Position numbers and translations under genes: made by a program. From Drosophila persimilis (Eukaryota; Arthropoda; Insecta; Diptera; Drosophilidae), in NCBI RefSeq assembly GCF_003286085.1, contig NW_020825298.1, positions 2,232,001 through 2,296,000 on the forward strand: a stretch of DNA of 64,000 nt, given 5' to 3'. How positions within the stretch are numbered: position 1 is the first letter of the stretch; the number at the start of each line of letters is the position of its first letter. The notes beneath the pieces are model-generated. The model was not told where the DNA came from. It did no database searches and saw nothing but the letters and a program-made list of their open reading frames with translations. This document shows, piece after piece, positions 48,135-58,826 of this stretch.

Positions 48135-51100
48135 CTCTGTACGACTCTGGCGAGAAGTAACTCCAGGTTGTTGTCTTTGTCTAGTTCCACTTTTTGTGTG
48201 CTGGAAGCTTCCTGCAAGTTTTTTGCACTCTTTCTCCTCTCGTGGATCTTAGGAGCGAAGCTGGAGCTAAGCTGAGGCTGGAGCTGGAGCTGTAGTTGGA
48301 ACTGAAACTGCGGCTAACGATGTATTTATGCCAAGCGACAAACTGTGGGAACAAATGAAAATTTAGCAAAATGCCAGACACGAGAAAGAGATGGGCATGG
48401 GGGATCGGGGGACTGGGGGGAGGCCAGAGAAAGAGACAAGGAAAGCCCTATGGAAGAAGGAATCCGATTGCGGGTCGTTCTACTTGAACTGCAACTTTCT
48501 GAAGCATTTTTGTTCGCTGTGCTGTCATTAATGTCAGAAATATCAAACTGACAATATTGTAAAACTATCGATAATACAATATTTTACTCCACTCCACTCC
48601 CCCGCCCCCACCCCCACCCCCACCCGCACTTCATGCTCACTCGCTTGACATTTGGATTGCATTCCATTTTCGGTTCAGTTCGGGAGTGAACGAAAAACTT
48701 TTGAATTCAACTGCTGCTTCCTCTGGATTCACTTCTTCTCTTGGATTTTGCTTCTTTTGCAAAACTTTTATCGAACGCAAATTTCTCACTGTCATTTGTT
48801 TGTTGCAGTTGCTTTCAGCTTCAACTTTGTAGTAGAGTGGAGTGGAGTGGAGTGCTGGGGAGGGGAGTACAGGGGAGGGGAGCTACTCGCACTCCGAAAA
48901 TACGATATATAAAATACAGCACAAATCGGTCGTCACGATTTTCGCGCGCATCTTCATCATCATCTTTGCATCCCTCAGCATTCGCCCCTCACTCAAAGGC
49001 GACTCACAGAAGGAGCTACAGTTCGGGATCGAATACGATTTGAATACCCTTTCCCAAAGAGAAAAATACCGAATATTTAAGGGGTTCATGGATTGGGAAC
49101 ATATAGGGAATGTATAGAGTACAATCTCCCAAAGTTCTGATAGTGCATCTCAAGCTTCGGTCATCGAAGCGCCTTCTCTCCTTCCTTCCTTCTTGTGTGC
49201 TTTGTTGGTCGTTGATTCGCTTTACCGCTCAGCCTCTGTGGGTGCCACAGTCTCCCCACCCCTCCTTCGCTGGGGCTTGTCTCTATTTTGGTCTCTCTCT
49301 TTGTGGTTAGCAGCAATTTTTCCCTCGCATTATTTGGCTGTCAATTCCGGGGACAGTGAAAACCGAAAAACAACCATAAGAGTGCTCGAATGTGCAGTGC
49401 CCTTGGGCTACAGAATCAATGAAGACATTCTGGTTGTCCAATAAAAGGGAGCTACAGGAGCGTTAAACACCTGAGGAGAGCAAACAGACATTTGTGGGGT
49501 GAAATGATGGGGGATACCTCTCTTATGTATACTTTTTGGATCCCTGTGGCCATTCCATTGAGATGTTGAAAGATCAGCCTTAAATCCTCCTCCAACAGCC
49601 TCCTCCTACTCCTTCGTTGCTTTCCTTCTCCCACAGCTTAACTGTAATTACCTTTCAAATATACAGCACTTTGTGTGAAAACAATCCACGAGATTCATGA
49701 GATCTTTAGCCCAGTTGAGGCCCCAAACAAACGGTTCATTCCACCGGGCCAAGTGTATAGCCAAACACGATTTTTCGCCTTGCCGAAAGGTCAAAAATTC
49801 CCTGCTTTTTCGCTTAAACATTAAACTGGCAAATGCAAACACCGAAAAATGCTTTTCATTTTACGACGCCCCACCACCCAGCCACCCAGGTCTCCTCCTC
49901 GGATTTTCCCCGGTTTCTGGTCGTCATAATAGTAAAAGAAAATTGCCGCAATTGCATTCATCATTAGGCGCCACTTTCCGGATGGGCGGATGGTGCCATG
50001 GATATAGACAAAAGGTGGTAGGGTCGAGACGAGACCTCCCTTTGGCCCCCAGAGCTCTTTTGGGGGCCATAAATGATGTTTTTATGAACGAGCTCACATT
50101 CTTGCCATTTTCGTTTCGGCGAGTGGAGAGTCGCGACGAGAGTCGTGGAGAGTCGGTGATTTGTTGCAGTTATCAGCATTTCTCATTTTCAAAAGCCTTC
50201 TCTACGACTGTGGGGCCCTGTTAACAGAGACACATCATCAACAAACAGCATTTGGAACGGTGCAGGGCCCTAACTCTCAGCCCCTGACACGCCCCCTTCC
50301 TTTGTCTCTCCGGTGAACACCCACTAGTGACAGCAGAGGTCGCGAAAGTAAGACTACTTTGAACACTATTGGCTATCAAAAGTCTTACAATTTATTCTCA
50401 AGAATTTTCCCATATGACTGCTATTCTGCTGTCGCCGATTGTCCGTGTGCGTGGGCGTCATAAGTCAGATTTATGTGTGCAAAATAGTTGCTTGAATGTT
50501 GCGAGAGGTTTGTCCCCATGCACTTTGCCCCCTTCCTGGCAGGGGGCGGGGCCAGGGCCTAGTTTTACTGTTGCTGATGGGTAATGTGATTTGTGGGGTT
50601 TTGTTTAAAAGTTTGTGCTCCAAGGCGTTGTTTGTTATTGTCTTTGGGCGCCTTTGGCCAGGGGTTGACACAACACACACTCTCATATGACAAAAGAAAA
50701 ATGGTTAACTAAGCTCCGCGAATGCCTCAAGTACTTTGTATGGCAACAGATTCTATTTCAGAGATAAAGTTTCTGTTTCTCTTTTTTGGCGAGTGAAAAA
50801 GTAGATCTGTGCGAAATGTTCATCAGAAAGGCCACGAATGATGGAGCTTCTTCGTCGTCGGAATGTGCTGCAGTAAGATGATTGTTGATGGTACAGTGGT
50901 GACTCTCATGGATGGAAGAGTGATGGGTTTTGTGTGAATGAAGTATCCTAAAGCCCTCTTTTATCTCAATGGGAGTACTCTTAACCCCCTTCATTAAATC
51001 TTAGCCACTCTTTACCCGCCTTGAGCCCTTGGCTATTCGATTCACAGATCCCTACTCAGAGATAAAGCCAGATCCCAAGAGCCATTCATCTTCCAACGAA

Positions 51101-51316
51101 CTGTTAAAACATTAAACAAAATTACTGAAATTATATTAAAGAAGTGAAGGCCTCCCGACCAAATCTAAGATCTCACAAATTATAGCCGGAGAGCGAAAGA
51201 GGGTTCCATTAAATGGAAGATATTTCACACAAAGGACTGGGCGACGGGGCGGGGGGATATTTCACAATGAGGGCATAAATCACAATTTGTTCGGATATAT
51301 CAGATATAATGCTTAC

Positions 51317-51362
51317 CAGGGATACAGTCCACTCCAATCGAATGTCCAGGGTTTCTCCTCCT
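51317..51362 (-). CDS. Candidate 46-nt exon (small membrane-protein gene or CadN leader)
   Basis: A strong acceptor (TTTTCACTTTTCAG) and strong donor (CCTG|GTAAGC) bracket 46 nt. One frame reads EEKPWTFDWSGLYP with a split Trp codon completed by the exon at 46653. The exon lies just downstream, on the same strand, of the promoter-like region at 51.64-52.54 kb. It needs a preceding exon ending in phase 1, which I could not find. If it is non-coding it would be a natural second leader exon of CadN. Confidence 0.4.
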
Positions 51363-51639
51363 CTGAAAAGTGAAAATTACACACCACAGGAAAATTGAAA
51401 AACGGAAAAACACTTAAACTTTTTGGCTTGATCTCTTTATTTTTTGTGTGGCTTGCGGCTCTTTGTGGCATTCAAATGCGTTTCGTGGCACTAAAAATAA
51501 ACACTTCATTATTAGAAACACATGGGGCACATGCAACCCTGTGGCAGGGGGCAATGAAACGGCACGGATAACGGGAACGGGAACGGGAGTGGGAATGGGA
51601 ATGGGCAAAAGGGAAAGAACAATTTTATAAATACACTAT

Positions 51640-52540
51640 GTTTCTCCTACTCCTTTTTCGTCGCTCTTCTTTTCTCGTGTTTTATCACTCGCCTCGCACT
51701 TTTGCGCACAGCACAGCGGAAATGTTGGAGGGGACTGTTGTCGTCCCGCCCGCAAAAAATATGCAAATGTACCGTTGAAACGGGAAAACCGCGAATGGAT
51801 GTGGCAATACCGAAACGTACGGAAAGGGAAAACGCACAAAACTCCGAAAATAACTTCAACGCGCGCGCGTCGGCACTAATGTAAGCAAAGCAAAGCGCAT
51901 TTACCAAAGCAACAGCAACGAAAAAGTTTTCGTAATTTATGCGCTATATATTTTCCGTATTTTTCCGCCTGTTTTCCTCTCCATCAATATGGTAATGCTC
52001 GCCTTTACCGCTACTCCAATTCGAATTCACTTTTTATTCGCGCGCCTTCGAGTCCGCTTCGGTTTGTCCGCCTCTCGTTTGCTCTGTTTACTTTACCGTT
52101 CGTCGCTCAAATTTGAACTGGAAGCCCAAGCGCCGACGAAGCACGAAGCAGGAGGAACGATCAACGATGATCGCTTCGCGTCGCGTCGCGTCGAACTTCG
52201 AGCGATGCCATGCGGAGATCTGGATTTTGTGGATCTTCTTCTTCCAGCAGCAGCGACGCCAGAGAGCGAGAGAGACAGAGACACAGAGAGAATCCACAAT
52301 TTGACCCCATGCGCAGGGCGCTGTGCTTGCACGTGCTGCCACAAAAGAGAGCGAAATCATGATAATGTGAGAGAGTGGCAGACGGAGAGAGAGCGCAGGC
52401 AAAAGCCAGAGAGAGCAGAGCGACTGAAAAAGCCGGCAAAAATGATCTCTGTGTCTCTCTCTGTCTCTGTCTCTGGCGTCTCTGTTTATGTTTTGAACGA
52501 AAAACCGGCGGGAAAGAGAAGTTAAATGCGGAATACACTT
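51640..52540 (-). promoter_or_regulatory. Promoter-like, CpG-rich region, possible distal CadN promoter
   Basis: On the minus strand this stretch is CpG-rich and contrasts with the AT-rich surroundings. An exact initiator match (TCAGTC within GGCTTTTTCAGTCGCTCTGC, about 52419-52438) is flanked by GAGAGA tracts. Downstream sequence has the look of a fly neural leader, with CGCGCGCG, GTGCG and AAAAGTGAATTCG words and stops in all frames. I see no TATA box at the right distance and no good DPE at +28. The moderate donor ACG|GTAAAG near 52097 could end the first exon. Assignment to CadN rests on strand and position only. Confidence 0.4.
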
Positions 52541-53814
52541 GATGGAACTGATGGGATAGTTGAGGAAAAGAAGTGTATTATTTGCAATTTATAAAGTTTC
52601 ATCTTCTATTAGTTCTCAATTGAAACAATGTGGCAATGGGTTCTGTGTGAGATTCCATAAGTGAATTTTGGCCGGTTTCATGACCTTTAAGTGGTCTATT
52701 AGTGATATATTATAACCAACTGCTACTTTAGCAGGTGAGACTAGTTACTATATTTAACGAAAAACCCAAACTAGGCCTTAAATATTCCACCAGTTTCGAT
52801 GTTTTTGCTTCTATAGTCTTTGATCATCGGATCGAAAAGTGCGGGAAGAAGGGAAGGGCATGATGGAAAGCAATTTTTTAACTAGTTTCCCAACAAGTTC
52901 TCAAGGTGCCAAGGATTGTAAGAATGTGTTAAGCAGTTGAATAAAATCCCTCAGCTAATCTCTATGATATAAAAAGCTTTGGGGTCGTTGTCAAATACAA
53001 GCGAGGCGATTGTGCGGGGCTGTTCTCATAAGTCCACAAAGTGCCATATAGGCACCTTCTTGACAGAATCCAGAAAAGCATTCAGACATACATACCTAGT
53101 ATCACTCTAGTAGCACTACTTCTAGTGGCACTACTTTAGCGAATGCTGAACATGGAATTTCAGTCTTTAATCTACAAATTTTGCTACCATTCCAGATGAA
53201 AGTTCGCTTAGATTTGGCCATTTCGTTGAACCCAAAGTTCGAAATGTTCTCACGATAGCCCCCGGGGGGAGGGAGCTTGGTCCCGTTATCATAAGCAACC
53301 TTGAAACATTACCCGCTGAATGCGGTCATCCGATGGTCTTTAGCGAGAAGGATGACAGGGCGAAAAATGGTGCTATTAAAAAATACTTAAATAAAAAGTT
53401 GTCACTGCGAAATGTGCAAGTGAAGATGACCGAGTGAGAGGAGAGATCGGACAAGGAGGGAGATCGGGAGTAGCCGCGAAAGAGTGCACTAAAATGCGCT
53501 AATGTGGAACCCAGCCAGAGACCAGAGGCAGACCTGACCCAGAGACAACGAATGTCATGGATGGCTGGGAACCAGTTTTATCCCCCACTCCCCACGGGCC
53601 GAGCCATTGAAAATGTGTGACAATTATGAAAGGCGATCGACGGCGAGATATTGATGGCCTGGCGGACAACAACAAAAGACTTCCCATATAGACAAAAGCC
53701 GCCGACAGACAGGGACAGAAAGCTCTCTTAGATAATCATCTCGCATACAAAAGCCCTCACAAAACAAGCGCAAAAATGGAAAAGAGGAGAACGAGCAGAA
53801 AGAGCAGCAAGAGC

Positions 53815-53836
53815 AGAGAGAGAGAGAGAGAGAGAG
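53815..53836. repeat. (GA)n microsatellite
   Basis: About ten GA units at the end of a longer purine-rich stretch. Confidence 0.85.
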
Positions 53837-54289
53837 GAACAAAATACGAGTAAAAACAAATAAATAAGAATTCTTTTCAAGCGTAACGGAAGTCGTTGAG
53901 AGCTAAATGGTCAACGGGCCAGTGGGCAATGATTAAGAACGGGCTAACAAGCTGCTACCGGATGCTAAAGCCGTCTAAATAGTCGACTTATAACTGAAAT
54001 TCGAGAATTTGTTCTATGCAGGGCCGAGGGGATTGTTAGGGGGTTCTAGGAGGTATTTTAACGGGTTCAATGTCTATTTTTGGAAGGCTGGAACTTGGGA
54101 TAGTTATCGCAGGAAGATTTAGGAAGGTACTAAACACTATATATGTACATACATATGTATCTATGTGGAATGCTGGAGTGTTTGATTAAGCTCAATAGTC
54201 GATTTATGCACTTCAGAAATTCTGGAAATTCCACAAGTGGGTTGGATATAATTTTTGTCAATTTGAGACATATGTACAATCATGGGAAA

Positions 54290-54545
54290 AATAATAAAAA
54301 AACGATATTTTGTTTTCGTATTTTTAAAAATTTCTTTCAATGAATATTTTATATTTTTATAATTTAGATTGAAAATTCATACCGTTTTGTATCAAAAGCT
54401 AAACAAAAAAAAAAAAATATTAAAAAATCTTTATGTACCAAAAATAATTTTTTTAAGAAAAAAAAATTTAAAAACTGTTTTGTACCAAAAAAAATTGTTG
54501 AATTTTTTTGCGTAGTAAACAAAACATAAATATATATTTTATTAA
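54290..54545. repeat. A-tract-rich low-complexity block
   Basis: About 250 bp dominated by runs of five or more A or T, including a 13-A run near 54406-54418. Likely intrinsically bent DNA. Confidence 0.7.
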
Positions 54546-55435
54546 AAAAATGGTAATAATTTATGTCACTTCAGAATGGATTTTTGGATGTAAGGCTTAG
54601 GATAGTCCATAAATTGAGTAAAATATAGCAAAGATGAGAGATCAAAGGTTTCAGAATGGAATGGGCTTCATAGCCAATATATGTATAAGGGATATATTTG
54701 GGCACTCAACACGGACAAAGCAGGGCCAATTTATAGACAGAGATATCTGTATGCCTAAAAGTACACAGCACCAAACCTCTCCCCTCTTGAGAAACAAATG
54801 AATGCCATACAAAACTTATGATTATTTAATACAATTTTAGTCAATTTCCATTTCAATTTGAATTCCGCCCAAAGTTTGATATAATTTAGGTTCAAAATAT
54901 ACATGGAATTTCCCAATCAAAGTCAGGTTCTGGTTTCATTTCTCATTTTCACTCGACTGCTCGAGTATCGAATAATTTTGTATTAATATTCAACGTATAC
55001 GAAATCCGCGCCTCCATCTAAATAATTAGACATATTTATGTGTTCATAAATATCTCAGATATGATTCTCAGTTTCTCTAAAGTCGCCGCTCTACTCCTCA
55101 ATACTCGTATCTGAAAGCCAATCCAGTTTTGTTGTGGAAAGAATCGAAAGGTTCGGCAGCTTTTAATTAAAATGCGATAAAAGTGAGAAAATTCGTTGCG
55201 GTTTGTCTAAATGGGCTCCACAAAAAAAAGAGGCAATCAAAAAACCGTAGCATGAAAACCCCCAAAGGGGAAGTGGAGAAAAAAATAGAGAAATGTATAA
55301 AAATCAACGATTTCTTATCCCACTTTTGGTGCGCACTTATTTATGTAAATCTTGTCGCTGTCGTCTCTCTCTCTCCATCTCCCTCTCCCCCTCTCTGTGG
55401 GCAAACAACTAAAATGCATTTGTGGAGCAAACCGA

Positions 55436-55508
55436 TCCAATCCAAGCCAATCCAATCCAATCGAATCCAATCGAATCCCAGGCAAGCCAATCCAATCCGA
55501 TTCCAATG
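55436..55508. repeat. CCAAT/CGAAT pentamer tandem
   Basis: An imperfect array of TCCAA, TCGAA and GCCAA pentamers covering about 70 bp. Confidence 0.8.
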
Positions 55509-56792
55509 GCCACTCGAGACTTTGAAGGCAAAAGCCTATTGAATAATATTCGATTTGATTTTCGCTACAAACGCTGTATAAATACACTTTTCCTACTCCT
55601 CTGCCCTCCTCCCTCCCTCCCTCCCCACCCACCATGGCCTTCGTCTGTATTTTTGTCGGCTTAATCACTTAGTTACTTGATTTTCCACTTTATGACGGAT
55701 TATGTGTAAATCTTTGACAAGTATCCGAAAAAGTAGACGAAGAAGCGAACAATATATCGAACATTTGTTCACTTTCTGGGCTATGGGAAAGGTGGGGCTC
55801 TTGAATCATTAATCATTGAGGTATTTGCTCATTGTTTGGCTGGCTGGAAGCGGTAAGATGATTAAATATTTACCAGTTACCAGACATGTATTATATCTTC
55901 CTTTTCGGCCTGGTTTTTACTGCATTTTTGAGTGATTTTCGCGCCAAAAACACTGATCAATATCCGACATTCCAGCTTTAATGAAATCTTAATCTTACAT
56001 TTCTGGAAATTCCCTTAAATTCTACCCATTCCTTCTACCCTTGGAACCTAATTAATTTCTTAAACAGTGCACGTTTCTTATTGAAATAATCAAAATATAT
56101 TAACTTAAAAGCGAGTAGCAGCTTAGGGCCATGTTTTAGGACCAGTTCTAGAGGAGAAGGCAGAGAAAAATGGGAAGAAAAACTCATAAAACCGCCAAAC
56201 GCAGCACGTGATAAACGCACTTAACAGGTAACACCCATTGGGTGGAATGATGGATTGTTAACAAGGGGAGACCCAGAGAGACAAGGAGGGAGTATGCGAG
56301 AAAGAGAAAGGGCGATGGAGATGGAGGAACAAGTTCTTGGAGCGAAGAAAACTGCAGTGCAGCAGCCACAGAAGCGAAGACAACAATTGGTAGCAGCAGA
56401 TCCCAAAACAAAAAGAAGAGAAATCGGGTGTACCTTTGGGACCCGAACATTTAAGAGTTACAAGAACTATCTGTAAATAATTGCTAGATTTTTAATTAAT
56501 TTTTAGATATTCACCTAGAACCTAGCAGTATTTTTTTGGATTATATTTGAGAACAAACACGATAGAAGGTCTTGAAGATTGGTAGTAATTCCTATAATAT
56601 ATACACAATTTATTCCAATTAACTTCGACTCGGAATATTCCGCATATTCAGAGTTTTTCCTTTGATAATACCTTTAATCTACATACCATAAGGTAGACGA
56701 TTTTGATGCAAATTCGGTTTTTGATCCAATGCTCCCACTTAATGGATTCAATTCATAAATAAATTCCCTTTATTCCAATATATACGCTCTAG

Positions 56793-57124
56793 GGTCTCTG
56801 GTGTCGAAAACCCTTTCAGTGCTTCCCCAAATACTCCACAAAATCGTAGTATCCATTGGAAGGGAATTCGAAACAGTAAGCTCCAATCTGCCACAGTGCC
56901 ACGCGTTTCAAAATGCTCCCAAGATGTCGCTGCCTCCAACTCCAACCGCCATTCCATTCCGCTGTCTTTCTTTCCCCAACCCACGGCCCCCAGTTAATGT
57001 GAATGAGGGCCGTTTAGAATCGCTGGCGGAGGAGCAGAAGGAGCGGCTCCGGGGACAGTTCATAAACTTCTGGCAGGGGCCGCCGTTGGGTCGCGGCGAG
57101 AAAGTTGAGAAGCGCAGAAATTAG
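56793..57124 (+). CDS. Candidate 3' end of a plus-strand gene (two exons)
   Basis: The right-hand exon, 56994-57124, encodes NVNEGRLESLAEEQKERL and so on to a TAG at 57122-57124. Its codons are strongly GC-ending (CTG GCG GAG GAG CAG AAG GAG), unlike the flanks. It is preceded by a good acceptor (pyrimidine tract, GGCCCCCAG) ending at 56993. A donor (AACA|GTAAGC) lies 118 bp upstream, and splicing there joins it in phase to an open frame including ENPFSASPNTPQ; a possible acceptor (GCTCTAG) puts that exon at 56793. No ATG precedes it, so an upstream exon is needed. Alternatively, translation could start unspliced at the ATG at 56924, giving a 66-residue protein. I do not recognise the product. 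An AATAAA lies downstream at about 57561. Confidence 0.35.
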
Positions 57125-58810
57125 TTAGAAAGACGTGCGTAAGGTGTGTTCCGGACACTTTTGGACCCACGAGAAGAGCAGCGGGTCATGCCATGCCACG
57201 GTTCGGTCTCCGTCTCCGTCTCGGACCCCTTTGGGACTCTTCTCATTGCGTCCGTCAGTCAGGCAGTCACTCTGCTCCGTCAGTCATTAAAACTGACGCG
57301 TCTGCTCTCAAACAGAAAACTTTTTTGACAAAACAGCATAAAAAAAAGATTATGCTTTTGCCTGCATTTTGGCCAGCAGCACGATAAAAGTGTCAGCTCC
57401 AAAAGTTTGGCTGCCACAACAGTGGCTTGGCCGGCAACAAAAAAGATTAAAAGGATTGAGAGTGCAAAAGGGGGCGAAAAGGGGGCGAAGGGGGCGGACA
57501 GACGAGACAAATGGCTGGCGTGGAACGAGGTCAGTCCTGGAATTGGGTGCAAATATTAGCAAATAAATTAATTTCAATTTTAAGGTTGAAGTTGATTGAA
57601 ACTTTGTTTGAATGGAGCCCAGCCCCAGGGGTGGCATTCCCTGAAGGCGGAGTATTCCTTTGGAATTTCTGTCACTCGTTTGGACAAAACGGCAGAGATT
57701 AAAGATAAGATTAAATATGAAATGAATAATAAAACAATAGTTGTTGTTTCGTCAGCAAAAAGTGCATGCCATACATCTTTTGACAGCAGCTTGTTGGTGT
57801 TTATTCAACCATAATAGATCCCATAATATACATACTAACTATGTATGTACTAACTATGTATTAGCTCTATATATAGCAGGGGCCTTTTTCAGCATTAAGC
57901 ACAGCTCTTCCTCACTAAGTCTTTCACTAAATTAGCTTTAAACTTTTTGTAGCACAAAAAGAGCCTCAAAATTCATTAAAAAAATATCCGCTCTTAAATA
58001 AAAACAGAGTAAAACAGACTGAAAAATATCCTACATATTTCTGTTGAAGCTTTCAATGCTCTTAAAGTTTTTGTGGAAAGTAAGTAAAATATAGTTTAAA
58101 ATAAAATTGGTTTAAATTTTCATTAGTCCAAATGATCTTCCAAATAACTTGAAGTACGTTCTACTGACTTTTAACTCTTTAAATTATATGTGTTTTTGTG
58201 TATCCTGAGTCCTGAGTCCTGAATCCTGAGAAATTTAAAGACCAGCTCTGCTATTCCATTCCTTAATGTAAATCCTGACTCCTCTCTCATTTATCATTCT
58301 CTCATCAGTTTTCAAATCAAAAACTTGTGACCCTTTGGCTAGGGTATAGTGGCAGGTTGTAAAGCATGCCACTGCCACTGCCACTGCCACAGCCACAGCC
58401 GCAACATCAACAGCACTCAACAAGAGCAAAGAGCAAACCGGCGGTCTTTTGGCAAAGGTCAACGACAAGCCTCCCCACAAAACACACAAGAACCAGAGGA
58501 GAACCAGAACACAACCAGAACAGAACAGAACGGAGAAGAAGGGAGCAGAACCGGAGAGAACATTCCCCAAAAACAGCCTCCAGTCGACAGCTCATTATTG
58601 ATTTTTGGTCAAAGTCTCGCAGAAACATAAAATATGGAAAAATGCAAAAACGCTGAACAAAATTGTGTTTAAATTTATTACAATTAACAGCAAATTTTGC
58701 CGACTGCCTGTTAGAGTTGTCTATTTTAATAATTAACAAATTGTGCGTTGATTAAAAACCTCATTAATTAAATATGTATCGAGGCATATGACATCTACCC
58801 CCCGCTTGTT

Positions 58811-58826
58811 CCCCCCCCCCCCCCCC
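58811..58826. repeat. Poly(C) run of 16
   Basis: Sixteen consecutive C residues, followed by an ACCACG boundary. The opposite strand is a G16 run; assembly or polymerase-slippage length error is likely here. Confidence 0.9.

Larger units (their letters stand above)
35833..51316. other. Intron-like DNA, mostly unique sequence
   Basis: AT-rich sequence with scattered microsatellites and the element-like segments listed separately. Apart from the 38-nt candidate exon at 46616-46653 I see no coding sequence. A plus-strand open frame at 49697-50224 lacks codon bias and is rejected. Confidence 0.55.
52541..56792. other. Intergenic or intronic DNA, no gene seen
   Basis: AT-rich unique sequence. 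It includes an A/T homopolymer-rich block at 54290-54545 and the CCAAT-type pentamer array at 55436-55508. No open frame has convincing codon bias. Confidence 0.6.

Noticed and set aside
49697-50224. 175-codon plus-strand open frame starting with ATG
   Set aside because: Codon third positions look random and no domain or hydrophobic pattern is visible.
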